Shown here piece after piece: positions 46,006 to 55,961 of a DNA stretch of 64,000 bases. The notes beneath the pieces are model-generated. The model ran no database searches. It had not been told where the DNA came from and saw only the letters and a program-made list of their open reading frames with translations. Position numbers and translations under genes: made by a program. The first letter of the stretch is position 1. Each line of letters starts with the position of its first letter. Origin of the DNA: Microbacterium sp. 2FI (GTDB taxonomy: Bacteria > Actinomycetota > Actinomycetes > Actinomycetales > Microbacteriaceae); contig NZ_SCMR01000003.1 of the NCBI RefSeq assembly GCF_005502885.1, positions 245,493 to 309,492 of the forward strand, read 5' to 3'.

Positions 46006-46356
46006 ATGCACCATGCGCTCGCCGCCCTCGCGCGCGCCGCGGCCACGCTGAACCCATCGCTGAACTCCACACCGACTCCCACGCCGACGCCGCAGGTCGA
46101 CCCGGCGCTGGTGACTCCGGGTCCGTGGGGGTTCGCGGTCATCGTGTTCATCGCGCTCGCGGTCATCCTGCTGGTGTGGGACATGATGCGGCGCATCCGA
46201 CGCGGTCGCGTGCGAGCCGACATCCAGGAGGAGCTGGATGCCGAGATGCATGCCCAGGCGGACGCCGAAGCGGCCGCCCAGCGCGACGCGGGCGCGACGG
46301 CGCCCACCGAGGAATCCGGCGCCCCGGGCGACGCGCCCCGCACCCCGCTTTCGTAG
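46006..46356 (+). CDS. Small single-pass membrane protein, possible counterpart of Rv1083
   Basis: A 116-residue protein with a Thr/Pro repeat (T-P-T-P-T-P-T-P, about residues 22-29), one membrane helix (about 42-60), a basic patch (R-R-I-R-R-G-R) and an acidic, Ala-rich tail. The position between DUF4307 and trhA/cis-prenyltransferase genes matches the small gene beside mca in mycobacteria. This assignment is based on gene order and topology only. ATG 46006 is preceded by CGAGGA. Confidence 0.75.
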   Translation: MHHALAALARAAATLNPSLNSTPTPTPTPQVDPALVTPGPWGFAVIVFIALAVILLVWDMMRRIRRGRVRADIQEELDAEMHAQADAEAAAQRDAGATAPTEESGAPGDAPRTPLS

Positions 46357-46363
46357 GGTCCGC

Positions 46364-47107
46364 TCAGCCGGGAAGGCCGAGCGAGGGCGACAGCGGGTCG
46401 AGCGCGATCAGCAGGCACGCCGTCCAGTGGCAGAGGAACGCCAGCACCGTGCATACGTGGAAGATCTCGTGGAACCCGAAGTGCCCGGGCCACGGGTTGG
46501 GGCGCTTGAGCGCGTAGACCACGGCGCCGCCGGTGTACAGCAGGCCGCCGATGATCACGAGCACCATCATCACCGCGTTCGCCCGCAGCAGGTCGGGGAG
46601 GTACATCACCGCCGCCCAGCCGAGGGCGAGGTAGAGAGCGACGTACAGCCAGCGCGGGGCGCCGATCCAGAAGACGCGGAAGAGGATGCCGAGCAGCGCT
46701 CCCGACCACACCAGGATCAGCAGCAGCAGTCCCTTCTCGGGGGGCAGCGCCAGCACCGCGATGGGGGTGTAGGTGCCCGCGATCAGCAGCAGGATGTTCG
46801 CGTGGTCGATGCGCTTGAGCGTCGCCTTGGTCTTGGGGCCCCAGTCGAAGCGGTGGTAGAGCGCCGAGTTGCCGAACAGCAGCAGCGACGAAGCCATGAA
46901 CACCGCAGAAGCCCACTTGGCCGGTCCGCCCTGCGCCAGCAGGATCAGCACGATCCCCGCGACGATTGCGACGGGGAAGGTCGCGGCGTGGATCCATCCG
47001 CGCCAGGTCGGCTTGAGCTCGGGGTTGGCTGCGTCCACGGCCGCCGCATCCATGAGCGGCAGCTCAGGCACCTCAGCGGCGTGGGGAAGGCGATCGCGGC
47101 GGCTCAT
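46364..47107 (-). CDS. Hemolysin III/TrhA (YqfA) family membrane protein
   Basis: A seven-helix PAQR-superfamily protein of 247 residues. Family motifs S-A-L-Y-H-R-F-D-W, R-I-D-H-A-N-I-L-L-L-I-A-G-T-Y-T-P and H-E-I-F-H provide the conserved Ser, Asp and His residues that may bind zinc. It has a possible role in membrane homeostasis. ATG 47107 is 7 nt after TACCCT (47120-47115), a leaderless start; an upstream in-frame start would cover that box. It converges on the small membrane protein gene with a 7-nt gap. Confidence 0.92.
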   Translation of the reverse strand: MSRRDRLPHAAEVPELPLMDAAAVDAANPELKPTWRGWIHAATFPVAIVAGIVLILLAQGGPAKWASAVFMASSLLLFGNSALYHRFDWGPKTKATLKRIDHANILLLIAGTYTPIAVLALPPEKGLLLLILVWSGALLGILFRVFWIGAPRWLYVALYLALGWAAVMYLPDLLRANAVMMVLVIIGGLLYTGGAVVYALKRPNPWPGHFGFHEIFHVCTVLAFLCHWTACLLIALDPLSPSLGLPG

Positions 47108-47220
47108 GGTTCTCAGGGTAGGCCCCCGCGCATGCCGCGGGGGGAACATACTGCGTCTCGCAATCACTGGTACTGAGTCTCGCGGTAGGGGACGTCGTCC
47201 GAGGGCGGTAGCGTAGGCGT

Positions 47221-48006
47221 GTGGCGCGAGGGTCGGCGAACGAGGGCAGGGGGCCCCTGTATCGGCTCTACATCTCCCGACTCCGCCGTCGCCTCGAGCC
47301 GGACGCCGTGCCGCATCACGTCGCCATGATGATCGACGGCAACCGCCGGTGGGCGCGTCAACTGGGCTTCGACTCCGCCGCGCACGGCCATCGCGCGGGC
47401 GCGGCGAAGATGCGGGAATTCCTCGGCTGGTGCGACGACGTCGGCGTGCGCGTCGTCTCTCTGTATCTCCTCTCCACCGACAACCTGACCAAACGCGACT
47501 CGCAGGAACTGGCCGACCTCATCGAGATCATCGCCGAGCTCGCTGAGGGGCTGTCGCACGAGCGGGACTGGCGCGTCCAGCACGTCGGGCGCGCCGACCT
47601 CCTGCCGCCCGACCTCGCCCGCGTGCTGGAGGACGCCGAGGCCCGCACGCGCGATCACGGGGGAATGCATGTGAACCTCGCCGTCGGCTACGGCGGCCGC
47701 AGCGAGATCGTCGACGCCGTCCGCAGCATCATCGCCCAGCACGAGGGTGAGGGCGGATCGCTCGAGGACCTCGCCGCGAACCTCACGCCCGAGCAGATCG
47801 GCGAGCATCTGTACACGGGCGGCCTTCCCGATCCGGATCTGGTGATCCGCACCTCGGGGGAGCAGCGGCTGAGCGACTTCCTGCTGTGGCAGAGCGCGCA
47901 CTCCGAGTTCTACTTCGTCGAGGCGCTCGGCCCCGACCTGCGCGAAGTCGACTTCCTCCGCGCCATCCGCGACTTCACCACGAGGGATCGCCGGTACGGC
48001 AGCTGA
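47221..48006 (+). CDS. Isoprenyl transferase (cis-prenyltransferase, UppS-like)
   Basis: It condenses isopentenyl diphosphate units to cis-polyprenyl diphosphates for cell-wall lipid carriers. The 261 residues include H-V-A-M-M-I-D-G-N-R-R-W-A-R (catalytic Asp), the S-T-D-N region and the C-terminal P-D-P-D-L-V-I-R-T-S-G-E-Q-R-L-S-D-F-L-L-W-Q. Chain length cannot be told; Z-FPP synthase or UPP synthase are both possible. GTG 47221 lies 6 nt after TAGCGT (47209-47214), so it is leaderless. Confidence 0.94.
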   Translation: MARGSANEGRGPLYRLYISRLRRRLEPDAVPHHVAMMIDGNRRWARQLGFDSAAHGHRAGAAKMREFLGWCDDVGVRVVSLYLLSTDNLTKRDSQELADLIEIIAELAEGLSHERDWRVQHVGRADLLPPDLARVLEDAEARTRDHGGMHVNLAVGYGGRSEIVDAVRSIIAQHEGEGGSLEDLAANLTPEQIGEHLYTGGLPDPDLVIRTSGEQRLSDFLLWQSAHSEFYFVEALGPDLREVDFLRAIRDFTTRDRRYGS

Positions 48007-48028
48007 CGCGGCATGCCAGAATGTGTGC

Positions 48029-49150
48029 GTGACGGATCTGGATTCGTATCTGGCGTCGTTCGATGGGGAACCGGGGTATCTCGACTGGGCAGCGTTCGGA
48101 CCGCTCTCGCCGGCCGTTCGCGCAGAAGCGCAGGGCGATACCGAGCTTCTCGGATCGGGCAGACCCTCGAGCATCGACCTCGTCGGCGACCACGTGCGCG
48201 AGGCGCGTGAGCTCATCGCGGAAGTGATGGGGGCGGATGCCGCACAGGTCGTGCTGCAGCCCTCGACCACCGCGGGCCTCATGCAGGCCGTCTACGGCCT
48301 TGCGGGTGGACTGATGCTCGGCCGGGGCGAGTTTCCGAGCCTCACGGTCGCGGCGACCCGGGCGGCAGAGGCGCTCGGCTCGATCGAGCTGCAGTGGCTC
48401 GAGCCGCAGGACGGGTTCATCACCCCCGACATCGTGCGCGACGCCCTCACCGACGACACGCATGCACTCGCGGTGAGCCTCGTCGACTTCCGCACGGGGT
48501 ATCGCGTCGACCTCGAAGCGCTGCGGGACGTCATCGGCGACCGGATCCTGATCGTGGACGCCATCCAGGGCTTCGGCATGGTCGACGTCGACTACAGCGT
48601 CGCCGACGTCGTCTGCGCGCAGGGATACAAGTGGCTGCGTGCCGGGCGCGGAACCGGATTCGCATGGTTCGGCGACCGCGCTCTCGAGCGCATCGCGCCG
48701 GTGCTTTCGGGTTTCACCGGCGTCGAGGGCGATCTGCCCCTCGATGTCGTGCCGCCCCCCGCGGCATCCGCCCAAGCCTTCACCGTGAGCAATCCCGACA
48801 CCCTCGCGGCGGCTCGCCTGGCGACGGCGCTGCGCGAGATCGTCGATGTGGGCGTGGCGAGCATCGAGACCGAGATCGCGGCGCGCGCGGGCGATGTGAT
48901 CTTCTTCGCCGATCGCTACGAGATTCCTGTGGTCACACCCCGCGAGCCCGAGCGTCGTGCCGGCATCGTCACGCTCGCTCCCGCACCGCAGGATGCCGCA
49001 CCGCTGGCGGCATCCCTGGCCAACCACGGCCTCACCGTCACGGTGCGATCGGGACTCGTCCGCGTCGCCCCGCACGTCGGCACCGGCGCGAACACGCTGC
49101 GCCTGTTCGGCGACGCGCTCGCGGCGTTCTCGTCCACGCGCGTGTGGTGA
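48029..49150 (+). CDS. Class V aminotransferase
   Basis: A fold-type I PLP enzyme of 373 residues in the cysteine desulfurase/isopenicillin epimerase superfamily. The PLP lysine is in C-A-Q-G-Y-K-W-L-R-A-G-R-G-T-G, and the aspartate pairing with the pyridine nitrogen is in L-I-V-D-A-I-Q-G-F-G. The substrate is not evident; kynureninase-like and epimerase-like members share these motifs. GTG 48029 lies 6 nt after CAGAAT (48017-48022), favouring it over GTG 48023. Confidence 0.88.
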   Translation: MTDLDSYLASFDGEPGYLDWAAFGPLSPAVRAEAQGDTELLGSGRPSSIDLVGDHVREARELIAEVMGADAAQVVLQPSTTAGLMQAVYGLAGGLMLGRGEFPSLTVAATRAAEALGSIELQWLEPQDGFITPDIVRDALTDDTHALAVSLVDFRTGYRVDLEALRDVIGDRILIVDAIQGFGMVDVDYSVADVVCAQGYKWLRAGRGTGFAWFGDRALERIAPVLSGFTGVEGDLPLDVVPPPAASAQAFTVSNPDTLAAARLATALREIVDVGVASIETEIAARAGDVIFFADRYEIPVVTPREPERRAGIVTLAPAPQDAAPLAASLANHGLTVTVRSGLVRVAPHVGTGANTLRLFGDALAAFSSTRVW

Positions 49151-49282
49151 CGAGTGGTTGTGAGCGGGGAGTTAACCCGACCGTAACCGGCGGTCCGCGT
49201 GTCGGAATCGTCGTGGCGCTCGTGAGAGTCGTACGGTCATGTCATCGGGCAAGGAGCCTGGTCGAGTCGGCCTGACGGATCG

Positions 49283-49330
49283 CGACTCGTGACCCCTGGT
49301 CGACTCGTGACTGCCGGGTTCTTCACCCGG
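49283..49330. promoter_or_regulatory. Direct repeats and leader hairpin upstream of the PIN-PhoH gene
   Basis: CGACTCGTGAC is repeated at 49283-49293 and 49301-49311, 18 bp apart, with a related inverted GTCGAGTCG at 49261-49269. A 6-bp hairpin (49314-49319 with 49325-49330) follows, directly before the ribosome binding site of the gene at 49345. The rest of the 194-bp gap holds a possible TACGGT -10 box and nothing else I can identify. Confidence 0.35.
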
Positions 49331-49344
49331 GGCGGGAGTGGGTT

Positions 49345-50694
49345 GTGACCACACGAGCACCACACAGGCAGCACAGTCAGGACGTCGACGAGGTCGTGGA
49401 TTCCGATCTCCGCACCTACGTCCTCGACACGTCCGTGCTGCTGAGCGATCCCCGGGCGTTCTTCCGATTCGCCGAGCACAACGTCGTGATCCCCGTCGTG
49501 GTGATCACGGAGCTCGAGGGGAAGCGCCACGACCCCGAGATCGGCTACTTCGCCCGTCAGGCGCTGCGGCACCTCGATGAGCTGCGCGTCGAGCACGGTC
49601 GCCTGGATTTCCCCGTTCCAGTGGGGGAGGGCGGCACGCTCCGCGTCGAGCTCACCAACACCGATGCGAGCGTGCTTCCGGCCGGAATGCGCCTCGGCGA
49701 CAACGACAGCCGCATCCTCGCGGTCGCGATGAACCTCGCGCAGGAGGGACAGGAGGTCACGGTCGTCTCGAAGGACCTCCCGATGCGGGTGAAGGCGGCT
49801 TCTCTCGGCGTCTCGGCCGAGGAATACCTTGCCGAGCAGGCCGTCGACTCGGGGTGGACCGGCATCGCGACCATCGATGTCTCGGGTGATGACATCAGTG
49901 ACCTCTATGAGAGCGAGGTCGCCTCGACCGACGACGTTCGCGGGCTTCCGGTCAACACCGGTCTCATCATCCATTCCGAGCGAGGCTCGGCCCTCGGCCG
50001 CGTCACCGGCGACGGGTCGTACCGGCTCGTACGCGGCGATCGTGACGTCTTCGGCCTGCACGGCCGATCGGCGGAGCAGCGCATCGCGATCGACCTTCTC
50101 CTGGATCCCGAGGTCGGGATCGTCTCCCTCGGCGGCCGCGCCGGAACCGGCAAGTCGGCGCTCGCGCTCTGCGCGGGGCTCGAGGCGGTGCTCGAGCGTC
50201 AGCAGCAGAAGAAGATCATCGTCTTCCGTCCGCTCTTCGCCGTCGGCGGGCAGGAGCTCGGCTATCTGCCGGGCGACCAGGCCGAGAAGATGAACCCGTG
50301 GGGGCAGGCGGTCTTCGACACGCTCGGATCGGTGGTCTCGGGGAACGTTCTCGAAGAGGTGCTCGAGCGCGGTCTGCTCGAGGTGCTGCCGCTCACCCAC
50401 ATCCGCGGGCGCTCGCTGCACGACTCGTTCGTGATCGTCGACGAGGCGCAGTCGCTCGAGCGCAACGTGCTCCTGACGGTTCTCAGTCGCATCGGGCAGA
50501 ACTCCCGCGTCGTGCTCACGCACGACGTCGGTCAGCGCGACAACCTGCGGGTCGGTCGTCATGACGGCGTCGCGTCTGTCATCGAGACGCTCAAGGGGCA
50601 CGGGCTCTTCGGCCACGTCACCCTCGTCCGGTCGGAGCGTTCAGCCATTGCGGCGCTGGTCACCGACCTGCTGGAGGCGGGCGAGCTCGCCTGA
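49345..50694 (+). CDS. PIN domain-PhoH ATPase fusion protein
   Basis: A 449-residue two-domain protein of the PhoH2/YlaK type. The N-terminal PIN RNase-like domain (about 22-150) has the acidic residues of [15 protein letters not shown] and G-D-N-D-S-R. The PhoH ATPase domain has Walker A G-R-A-G-T-G-K-S with K270 and Walker [10 protein letters not shown]. Related proteins are RNA helicase/RNases. A toxin-antitoxin partner (PhoAT) usually lies upstream; I see no such small ORF. GTG 49345 has GGGAG upstream. Confidence 0.93.
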   Translation: MTTRAPHRQHSQDVDEVVDSDLRTYVLDTSVLLSDPRAFFRFAEHNVVIPVVVITELEGKRHDPEIGYFARQALRHLDELRVEHGRLDFPVPVGEGGTLRVELTNTDASVLPAGMRLGDNDSRILAVAMNLAQEGQEVTVVSKDLPMRVKAASLGVSAEEYLAEQAVDSGWTGIATIDVSGDDISDLYESEVASTDDVRGLPVNTGLIIHSERGSALGRVTGDGSYRLVRGDRDVFGLHGRSAEQRIAIDLLLDPEVGIVSLGGRAGTGKSALALCAGLEAVLERQQQKKIIVFRPLFAVGGQELGYLPGDQAEKMNPWGQAVFDTLGSVVSGNVLEEVLERGLLEVLPLTHIRGRSLHDSFVIVDEAQSLERNVLLTVLSRIGQNSRVVLTHDVGQRDNLRVGRHDGVASVIETLKGHGLFGHVTLVRSERSAIAALVTDLLEAGELA

Positions 50695-50721
50695 ACGACC
50701 GCAGTTCGCTCTGCAGTTCAT

Positions 50722-50757
50722 GCTGTGGGGGATGAGAAGAGTCTCATCCCCCACAGC
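50722..50757 (+). terminator. Strong hairpin terminator after the PIN-PhoH gene
   Basis: A perfect 16-bp stem (50722-50737 with 50742-50757) with an AGAG tetraloop begins 28 nt after the stop. Only a short GTT follows. It cleanly separates this gene from the secreted-protein gene. Confidence 0.85.
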
Positions 50758-50788
50758 GTTCCTTCGCTGTCCGGTCTGTCACCATTGA

Positions 50789-51544
50789 ATGGTGCACATT
50801 TCGGGTGCACGGAGGGGACTGGGCGCTGTGGAGACTCGGACGCGGCTCGCGATCGGCGGCATGACCGCCGTCGCGGCGAGCATCGCCGTCGTCTGCGCCG
50901 TCGCCATGACCAACTCGGTCGCCCTCGCCGATTCCGTCGGACACCCCGTCGGCGCGGGACCCATCGTCGTCCCGTCAGCCGCAGCCTCGACGCCCGTCGC
51001 ACCGAGTTCCGCTGCCCCGGGCGCACCGCTCGCGCCGGTGGCGCCATCGGCGTCACCCGATGTCGAGCCTGATGAGGTCGTTGCGGCCCCTGCGGCGCCC
51101 GTCGCTCCGGCAGTCCCCGCCACGCGCGGCACCGACGTCGTCGACAGCCCCGCTGCCGTGGTCGTGGCGGATCCTCCTCCTGCCGCGACCGTGGTGAATC
51201 CCGGCGCCGATGAGGCGATCGCCGCGGCCGAGGAATCCGGCTCGTGGGCTGCGGTGCGCGAATGGGCGCAGGGTCTCGGCTGGACGCCCGAGCGCATCGA
51301 CAAGTGGATCGCACGCCTCGAGGACAGTCGTGGCGCTCTCGGCGGGCGCGGCAGCGACGATGAGAAGGCAAGCGAGCCGCAGGAGTCGCGCTCGCTCACC
51401 CAGACCCAGACCCAGACCAAGACCCAAGCCGAGACCCAGAAGACTCCCGCGCGAGCGGGCGGAAACGCCGACAGCCGGTCAGAGAAGCCCGGCGTCGGTT
51501 CGAAGAAGGATCGATCGCGCGATTCCCCAGACCGACGCGATTGA
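50789..51544 (+). CDS. Secreted/anchored low-complexity protein, function unknown
   Basis: Up to 251 residues. A hydrophobic segment (about residues 20-45 from the first start) ending A-L-A-D-S looks like a signal peptide or anchor. A long Ala/Pro/Val-rich low-complexity region follows, then a short predicted helical motif (W-A-A-V-R-E-W-A-Q-G-L-G-W-T-P-E-R-I-D-K-W), then a Thr/Gln repeat and a basic tail. ATG 50789, GTG 50792 and GTG 50828 are all possible starts; GGAGGGG lies about 11 nt before 50828. The small helical motif may be the only folded part. I do not recognise a family. Confidence 0.7.
   Translation: MVHISGARRGLGAVETRTRLAIGGMTAVAASIAVVCAVAMTNSVALADSVGHPVGAGPIVVPSAAASTPVAPSSAAPGAPLAPVAPSASPDVEPDEVVAAPAAPVAPAVPATRGTDVVDSPAAVVVADPPPAATVVNPGADEAIAAAEESGSWAAVREWAQGLGWTPERIDKWIARLEDSRGALGGRGSDDEKASEPQESRSLTQTQTQTKTQAETQKTPARAGGNADSRSEKPGVGSKKDRSRDSPDRRD
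51399..51440 (+). repeat. Hexanucleotide repeat encoding a Thr-Gln tract
   Basis: CAGACC-type hexamers repeat about seven times with decay, encoding T-Q-T-Q-T-Q-T-K-T-Q-A-E-T-Q inside the secreted-protein gene. The unit is a multiple of three, so length changes would keep the frame. Confidence 0.7.
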
Positions 51545-51547
51545 TAC

Positions 51548-51603
51548 GGTCGGCTTCCCCAGCCGACCCTTCCCAGCCCCCGGCGTCCCCCAGCGCCGGG
51601 GGC
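51548..51603. terminator. Two tandem hairpin terminators
   Basis: The first has an 8-bp stem (51548-51555 with 51561-51568, 5-nt loop). The second has a 10-bp stem (51576-51585 with 51594-51603, 8-nt loop) followed by TTCTTCG. They lie between the secreted-protein gene and the convergent response-regulator gene. Confidence 0.75.
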
Positions 51604-51633
51604 TTCTTCGTGCCGGAGGCTTCTTCGTGCCGG
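51601..51633. repeat. 16-bp tandem repeat at the terminator tail
   Basis: GGCTTCTTCGTGCCGG occurs at 51601-51616 and again at 51618-51633 with one base between. The 17-base unit includes the tail of the second terminator, so the poly-pyrimidine segment is duplicated. Confidence 0.8.
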
Positions 51634-51657
51634 GCGTGTGGCGGGGACGCGCCGTCG

Positions 51658-52314
51658 TCACTCCCAGCGGTAGCCGGCCCCGCGGACCGTGACGATGTGA
51701 TCGGCACCGAGCTTTCCGCGCAGATACCGCACGTACACGTCGACGACGTTCGAGCCGGGGTCGAACTCGAGCCCCCACACGCTGCTGAGGAGCTGCTCGC
51801 GCGTGAGCACACGCCCGGGGTTGCGCAGAAACTGCTCGGCGAGAGCGAACTCTCGTGCCGAGAGGTCGACCTCGCGATCGGCGACGGTCGCGCGGCGGGC
51901 CAGGATGTCGAGAACCACGTCGCCGTGCGTCACCGACACACCGGGCGACGGCACGCTCTCGCGCAGCCGCGAGCGCACGCGCGCGAGCAGCTCCTCGAAC
52001 GTGAACGGCTTCGGCACGTAGTCGTTGGCGCCGGCATCCAATCCCTCGACCGTGTCGCGCGTGCTGGAGCGAGCAGTCAACATGATGACGGGGATGACCG
52101 ATCCGCGCGCGCGAAGCTCGCGCAGCACCTCGAAGCCGTCCATCGTCGGCAAGCCGACGTCGAGCAGCACGAGGTCCGCGTCGCCCCGGAGGGCGATCTC
52201 GAGCCCCTCGGCACCGTCCTCGACGAGGATCGTCTCGTATCCGGCGGACTCGAGCCCGCGACTGACGAAGGCCGCGATGCGCGGTTCGTCTTCGACGATG
52301 AGGATCGTGGTCAT
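51658..52314 (-). CDS. OmpR-family response regulator
   Basis: A DNA-binding response regulator of 218 residues. D52 in L-V-L-L-D-V-G-L-P is the phospho-acceptor, with T/K switch residues in M-L-T-A-R and V-P-K-P-F. The C-terminal winged helix ends in V-R-G-A-G-Y-R-W. The ATG at 52314 overlaps the kinase stop (ATGA), so here the kinase gene comes first, the opposite order to the pair at 1-2069. It is last in a seven-gene minus-strand run. Confidence 0.95.
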   Translation of the reverse strand: MTTILIVEDEPRIAAFVSRGLESAGYETILVEDGAEGLEIALRGDADLVLLDVGLPTMDGFEVLRELRARGSVIPVIMLTARSSTRDTVEGLDAGANDYVPKPFTFEELLARVRSRLRESVPSPGVSVTHGDVVLDILARRATVADREVDLSAREFALAEQFLRNPGRVLTREQLLSSVWGLEFDPGSNVVDVYVRYLRGKLGADHIVTVRGAGYRWE

Positions 52315-53831
52315 CCGGATGCCTCTCGCTGGAGCACGACGTCGCCCGCCCGCACCGGTGCGGGGAGCGGGGCGGTCGTCGGGGGGAGATGGATGGTGAA
52401 GGTCGCGCCGCCCCCGGGAGTGTCGGAGACGGTGCAGCTGCCGCCATGACCCTTCGTGATGGCATCGACGATCGCGAGGCCGAGGCCGGACCCGCCCACA
52501 GCACGCTTGCCCTGTGCGCGGTCGAATCGACGGAAGATGCGGTGCCGCGCCGCGGGCGGGATGCCGGGCCCGTGGTCGCGCACCCACAGTCGCGTGCCGG
52601 CCGCGTCCAGCGAGCTGCCGATCTCGATCGGTGAGCCTGCGGGCGTGTACTTCGCGGCGTTGTCTGCGAGTTGCAGCCAGGCCTGGAGGAGGCGGTCGTG
52701 GTCGCCGCGGACCGTCCCGTCGGCGTGGGATGCGACGCTCCAGACATGGTCGGGGATCACCGCGACGAGTTCGCCGACGCGAGCCGTGAGCGCACCGAGG
52801 TCGACGTCCGCGATCGCATACGACTCGCCCTCGGCGGCGGCGAGCAGATCGATGTCCTCGACCAGGCGTGCTAGTCGATCGAGTTCGGATATGCCGATCT
52901 GCTTCGCCGCGGCGACATCGGTCGCATCGCGCGGGTTCATGAGCTCGAGGTGCCCGCGCACGATCGTGATCGGGGTCTTCAGCTCGTGCCTCACGTCGTC
53001 GAGCAGCTGGCGCTGCACATCGACCGACCCCTCGAGACGGTCGAGCATCGAGTTGACCGTTCGCGACAGGTCGGAGATGTCGTCGTTGCCCTGCTCCGGA
53101 AGGCGTGCCGACAGGTCGGTGATCGTGATCGCGTCGGCGGTCTCGCGCATCGTCCGGATGGGGGAGAGGAGGCGGCCCGTCACGAACCAGCCGACGACGC
53201 CGATCGCGACGAGCACGGCCGCAGCGGCGATCGCATATGTCGTCATGGCGGCAGTGACAGGCTCGAGCTCGGCGCCGAGGTCGACCGCCCGCAGGTAGAT
53301 GCCGAACTGGTCGTCGCCTTCGACGCGGACCGGGATCGCGATGTAGCGCAGGGACTGCCCGCCGATGGCGGCCGTGCCCAAAAGCTGCTCGTCCGCGGTG
53401 GTCTCGGCGACGACGCGGTCGATGAGAGCGACGTTCTGCGAGATGTTGAAACCCGACAGCGTGGACGGCTCGAAGCGCGGCTCCCCGTCGATGAGAGCAA
53501 CCGCCCCCTCGTTGCGCGCCGGTACGAGGCGCGCGACGGCATCCTGGAGATAGTCTGCGACCGTCGTGTAGTCCTCCACGACGATGTCCTCGCTGGCGGT
53601 CATGGTGTCGTCGCCGTCGGCCGCCTCAGCCGGCTCGGTCGGGCTCGCGCCGGCGACGGTGACGAGCCGGTCGACCTGCGACATGAGTCGCTGGTCGACC
53701 TCGAGCAGAACCCGCTCACGCTGCACCAGGAATGTCACACTGCCCACGATCGCCAGACCCACGCAGGCGACCGCGAGGATCGCTGCGAGGATCCTGACGC
53801 GGGCCGTGATCGGCCGAGGTGCGGGGCTCAC
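52311..53831 (-). CDS. Sensor histidine kinase
   Basis: A two-helix membrane sensor kinase of 506 residues. Helices lie at about 13-35 and 190-212 and enclose a ~150-residue external sensor domain. A HAMP domain (about 213-265) precedes the HisKA box with H282 in D-D-V-R-H-E-L-K-T-P. ATPase motifs D-N-A-A-K-Y, D-H-G-P-G-I-P and G-G-S-G-L-G-L-A-I-V are intact. The ATPase-domain histidines and glycine boxes are complete. GTG 53831 is preceded by GATAAT about 6 nt away, so it may have its own leaderless promoter, 45 nt downstream of fumC. Confidence 0.94.
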   Translation of the reverse strand: MSPAPRPITARVRILAAILAVACVGLAIVGSVTFLVQRERVLLEVDQRLMSQVDRLVTVAGASPTEPAEAADGDDTMTASEDIVVEDYTTVADYLQDAVARLVPARNEGAVALIDGEPRFEPSTLSGFNISQNVALIDRVVAETTADEQLLGTAAIGGQSLRYIAIPVRVEGDDQFGIYLRAVDLGAELEPVTAAMTTYAIAAAAVLVAIGVVGWFVTGRLLSPIRTMRETADAITITDLSARLPEQGNDDISDLSRTVNSMLDRLEGSVDVQRQLLDDVRHELKTPITIVRGHLELMNPRDATDVAAAKQIGISELDRLARLVEDIDLLAAAEGESYAIADVDLGALTARVGELVAVIPDHVWSVASHADGTVRGDHDRLLQAWLQLADNAAKYTPAGSPIEIGSSLDAAGTRLWVRDHGPGIPPAARHRIFRRFDRAQGKRAVGGSGLGLAIVDAITKGHGGSCTVSDTPGGGATFTIHLPPTTAPLPAPVRAGDVVLQREASG

Positions 53832-53875
53832 TCCCCGATTATCGCGCCGCAGACGGCCGCCCGCATCGCCGGGAG

Positions 53876-55270
<1,395 letters not shown>

Positions 55271-55304
55271 GTCGTTGTTCCTCCGTCTGGTTCCTGCGAG
55301 TGCC

Positions 55305-55961
55305 TCAGCTGCCGTCGGCGACGTCCCCGACGATCACGTCGGGGACGGCGGTGCCTTCGGCGAGTCGGTAGTTTGCTCCCACGATCGCGAGGCGCCCCTC
55401 GGCGATCGCCTCGCTGATGAGCTCCGAGGAGTGGAGCAGTTCAGCGACGGTGTCGCGGAGGTGCTCGCGCCCCACCTGCTCGGGGTCGATCTGCGCGGGG
55501 GGAGTGCCCAGCGCCGCGGCGGCGCGAGCGACGCGGCGGACGGCCGGGACGATGGGTGCGATCTGCCGCCAGATGTGCGCGGGGAGAGAGGGGGCGTCGG
55601 GCTGCGTGCTCTCGATCGCCGCGTTGACGGCACCGCACTCGTCATGCCCGAGGACGACGATCAGCGGCACGCCCAGCATCGCGACGGCGTATTCGAGGCT
55701 GCCGACCACGGAATCCGAGATGACCTGGCCGGCGTTTCGCACCACGAACAGATCGCCGAGGCCCTTGTCGAAGATGATCTCGGCGGCCAGGCGCGAGTCT
55801 GCGCAGCCGAACAGGGCGGCGCGTGGCCGCTGGCCCTCGGCGAGTTCGTGACGACGCTCGACGTCTTGACGCGGATGCCGCGGCTCGCCGCCGACGAAGC
55901 GCGCGTTGCCGCGCTGCATCTCGTTCCAGACCTTGCCCGGTGTCGGCTCGGCGCCGCTCAT
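55305..55961 (-). CDS. Beta-class carbonic anhydrase
   Basis: A zinc enzyme interconverting CO2 and bicarbonate (218 residues). Zinc ligands are in C-A-D-S-R and G-H-D-E-C-G-A (Cys, His, Cys), and the D-R dyad is intact. It could feed bicarbonate to Ppc. The ATG overlaps the stop of the DUF4245 gene by ATGA. Confidence 0.94.
   Translation of the reverse strand: MSGAEPTPGKVWNEMQRGNARFVGGEPRHPRQDVERRHELAEGQRPRAALFGCADSRLAAEIIFDKGLGDLFVVRNAGQVISDSVVGSLEYAVAMLGVPLIVVLGHDECGAVNAAIESTQPDAPSLPAHIWRQIAPIVPAVRRVARAAAALGTPPAQIDPEQVGREHLRDTVAELLHSSELISEAIAEGRLAIVGANYRLAEGTAVPDVIVGDVADGS

Noticed and set aside
49151..49344. PhoAT-type antitoxin ORF before the PIN-PhoH gene
   Set aside because: No small ORF with a plausible ribosome binding site and normal codon use overlaps the GTG at 49345.
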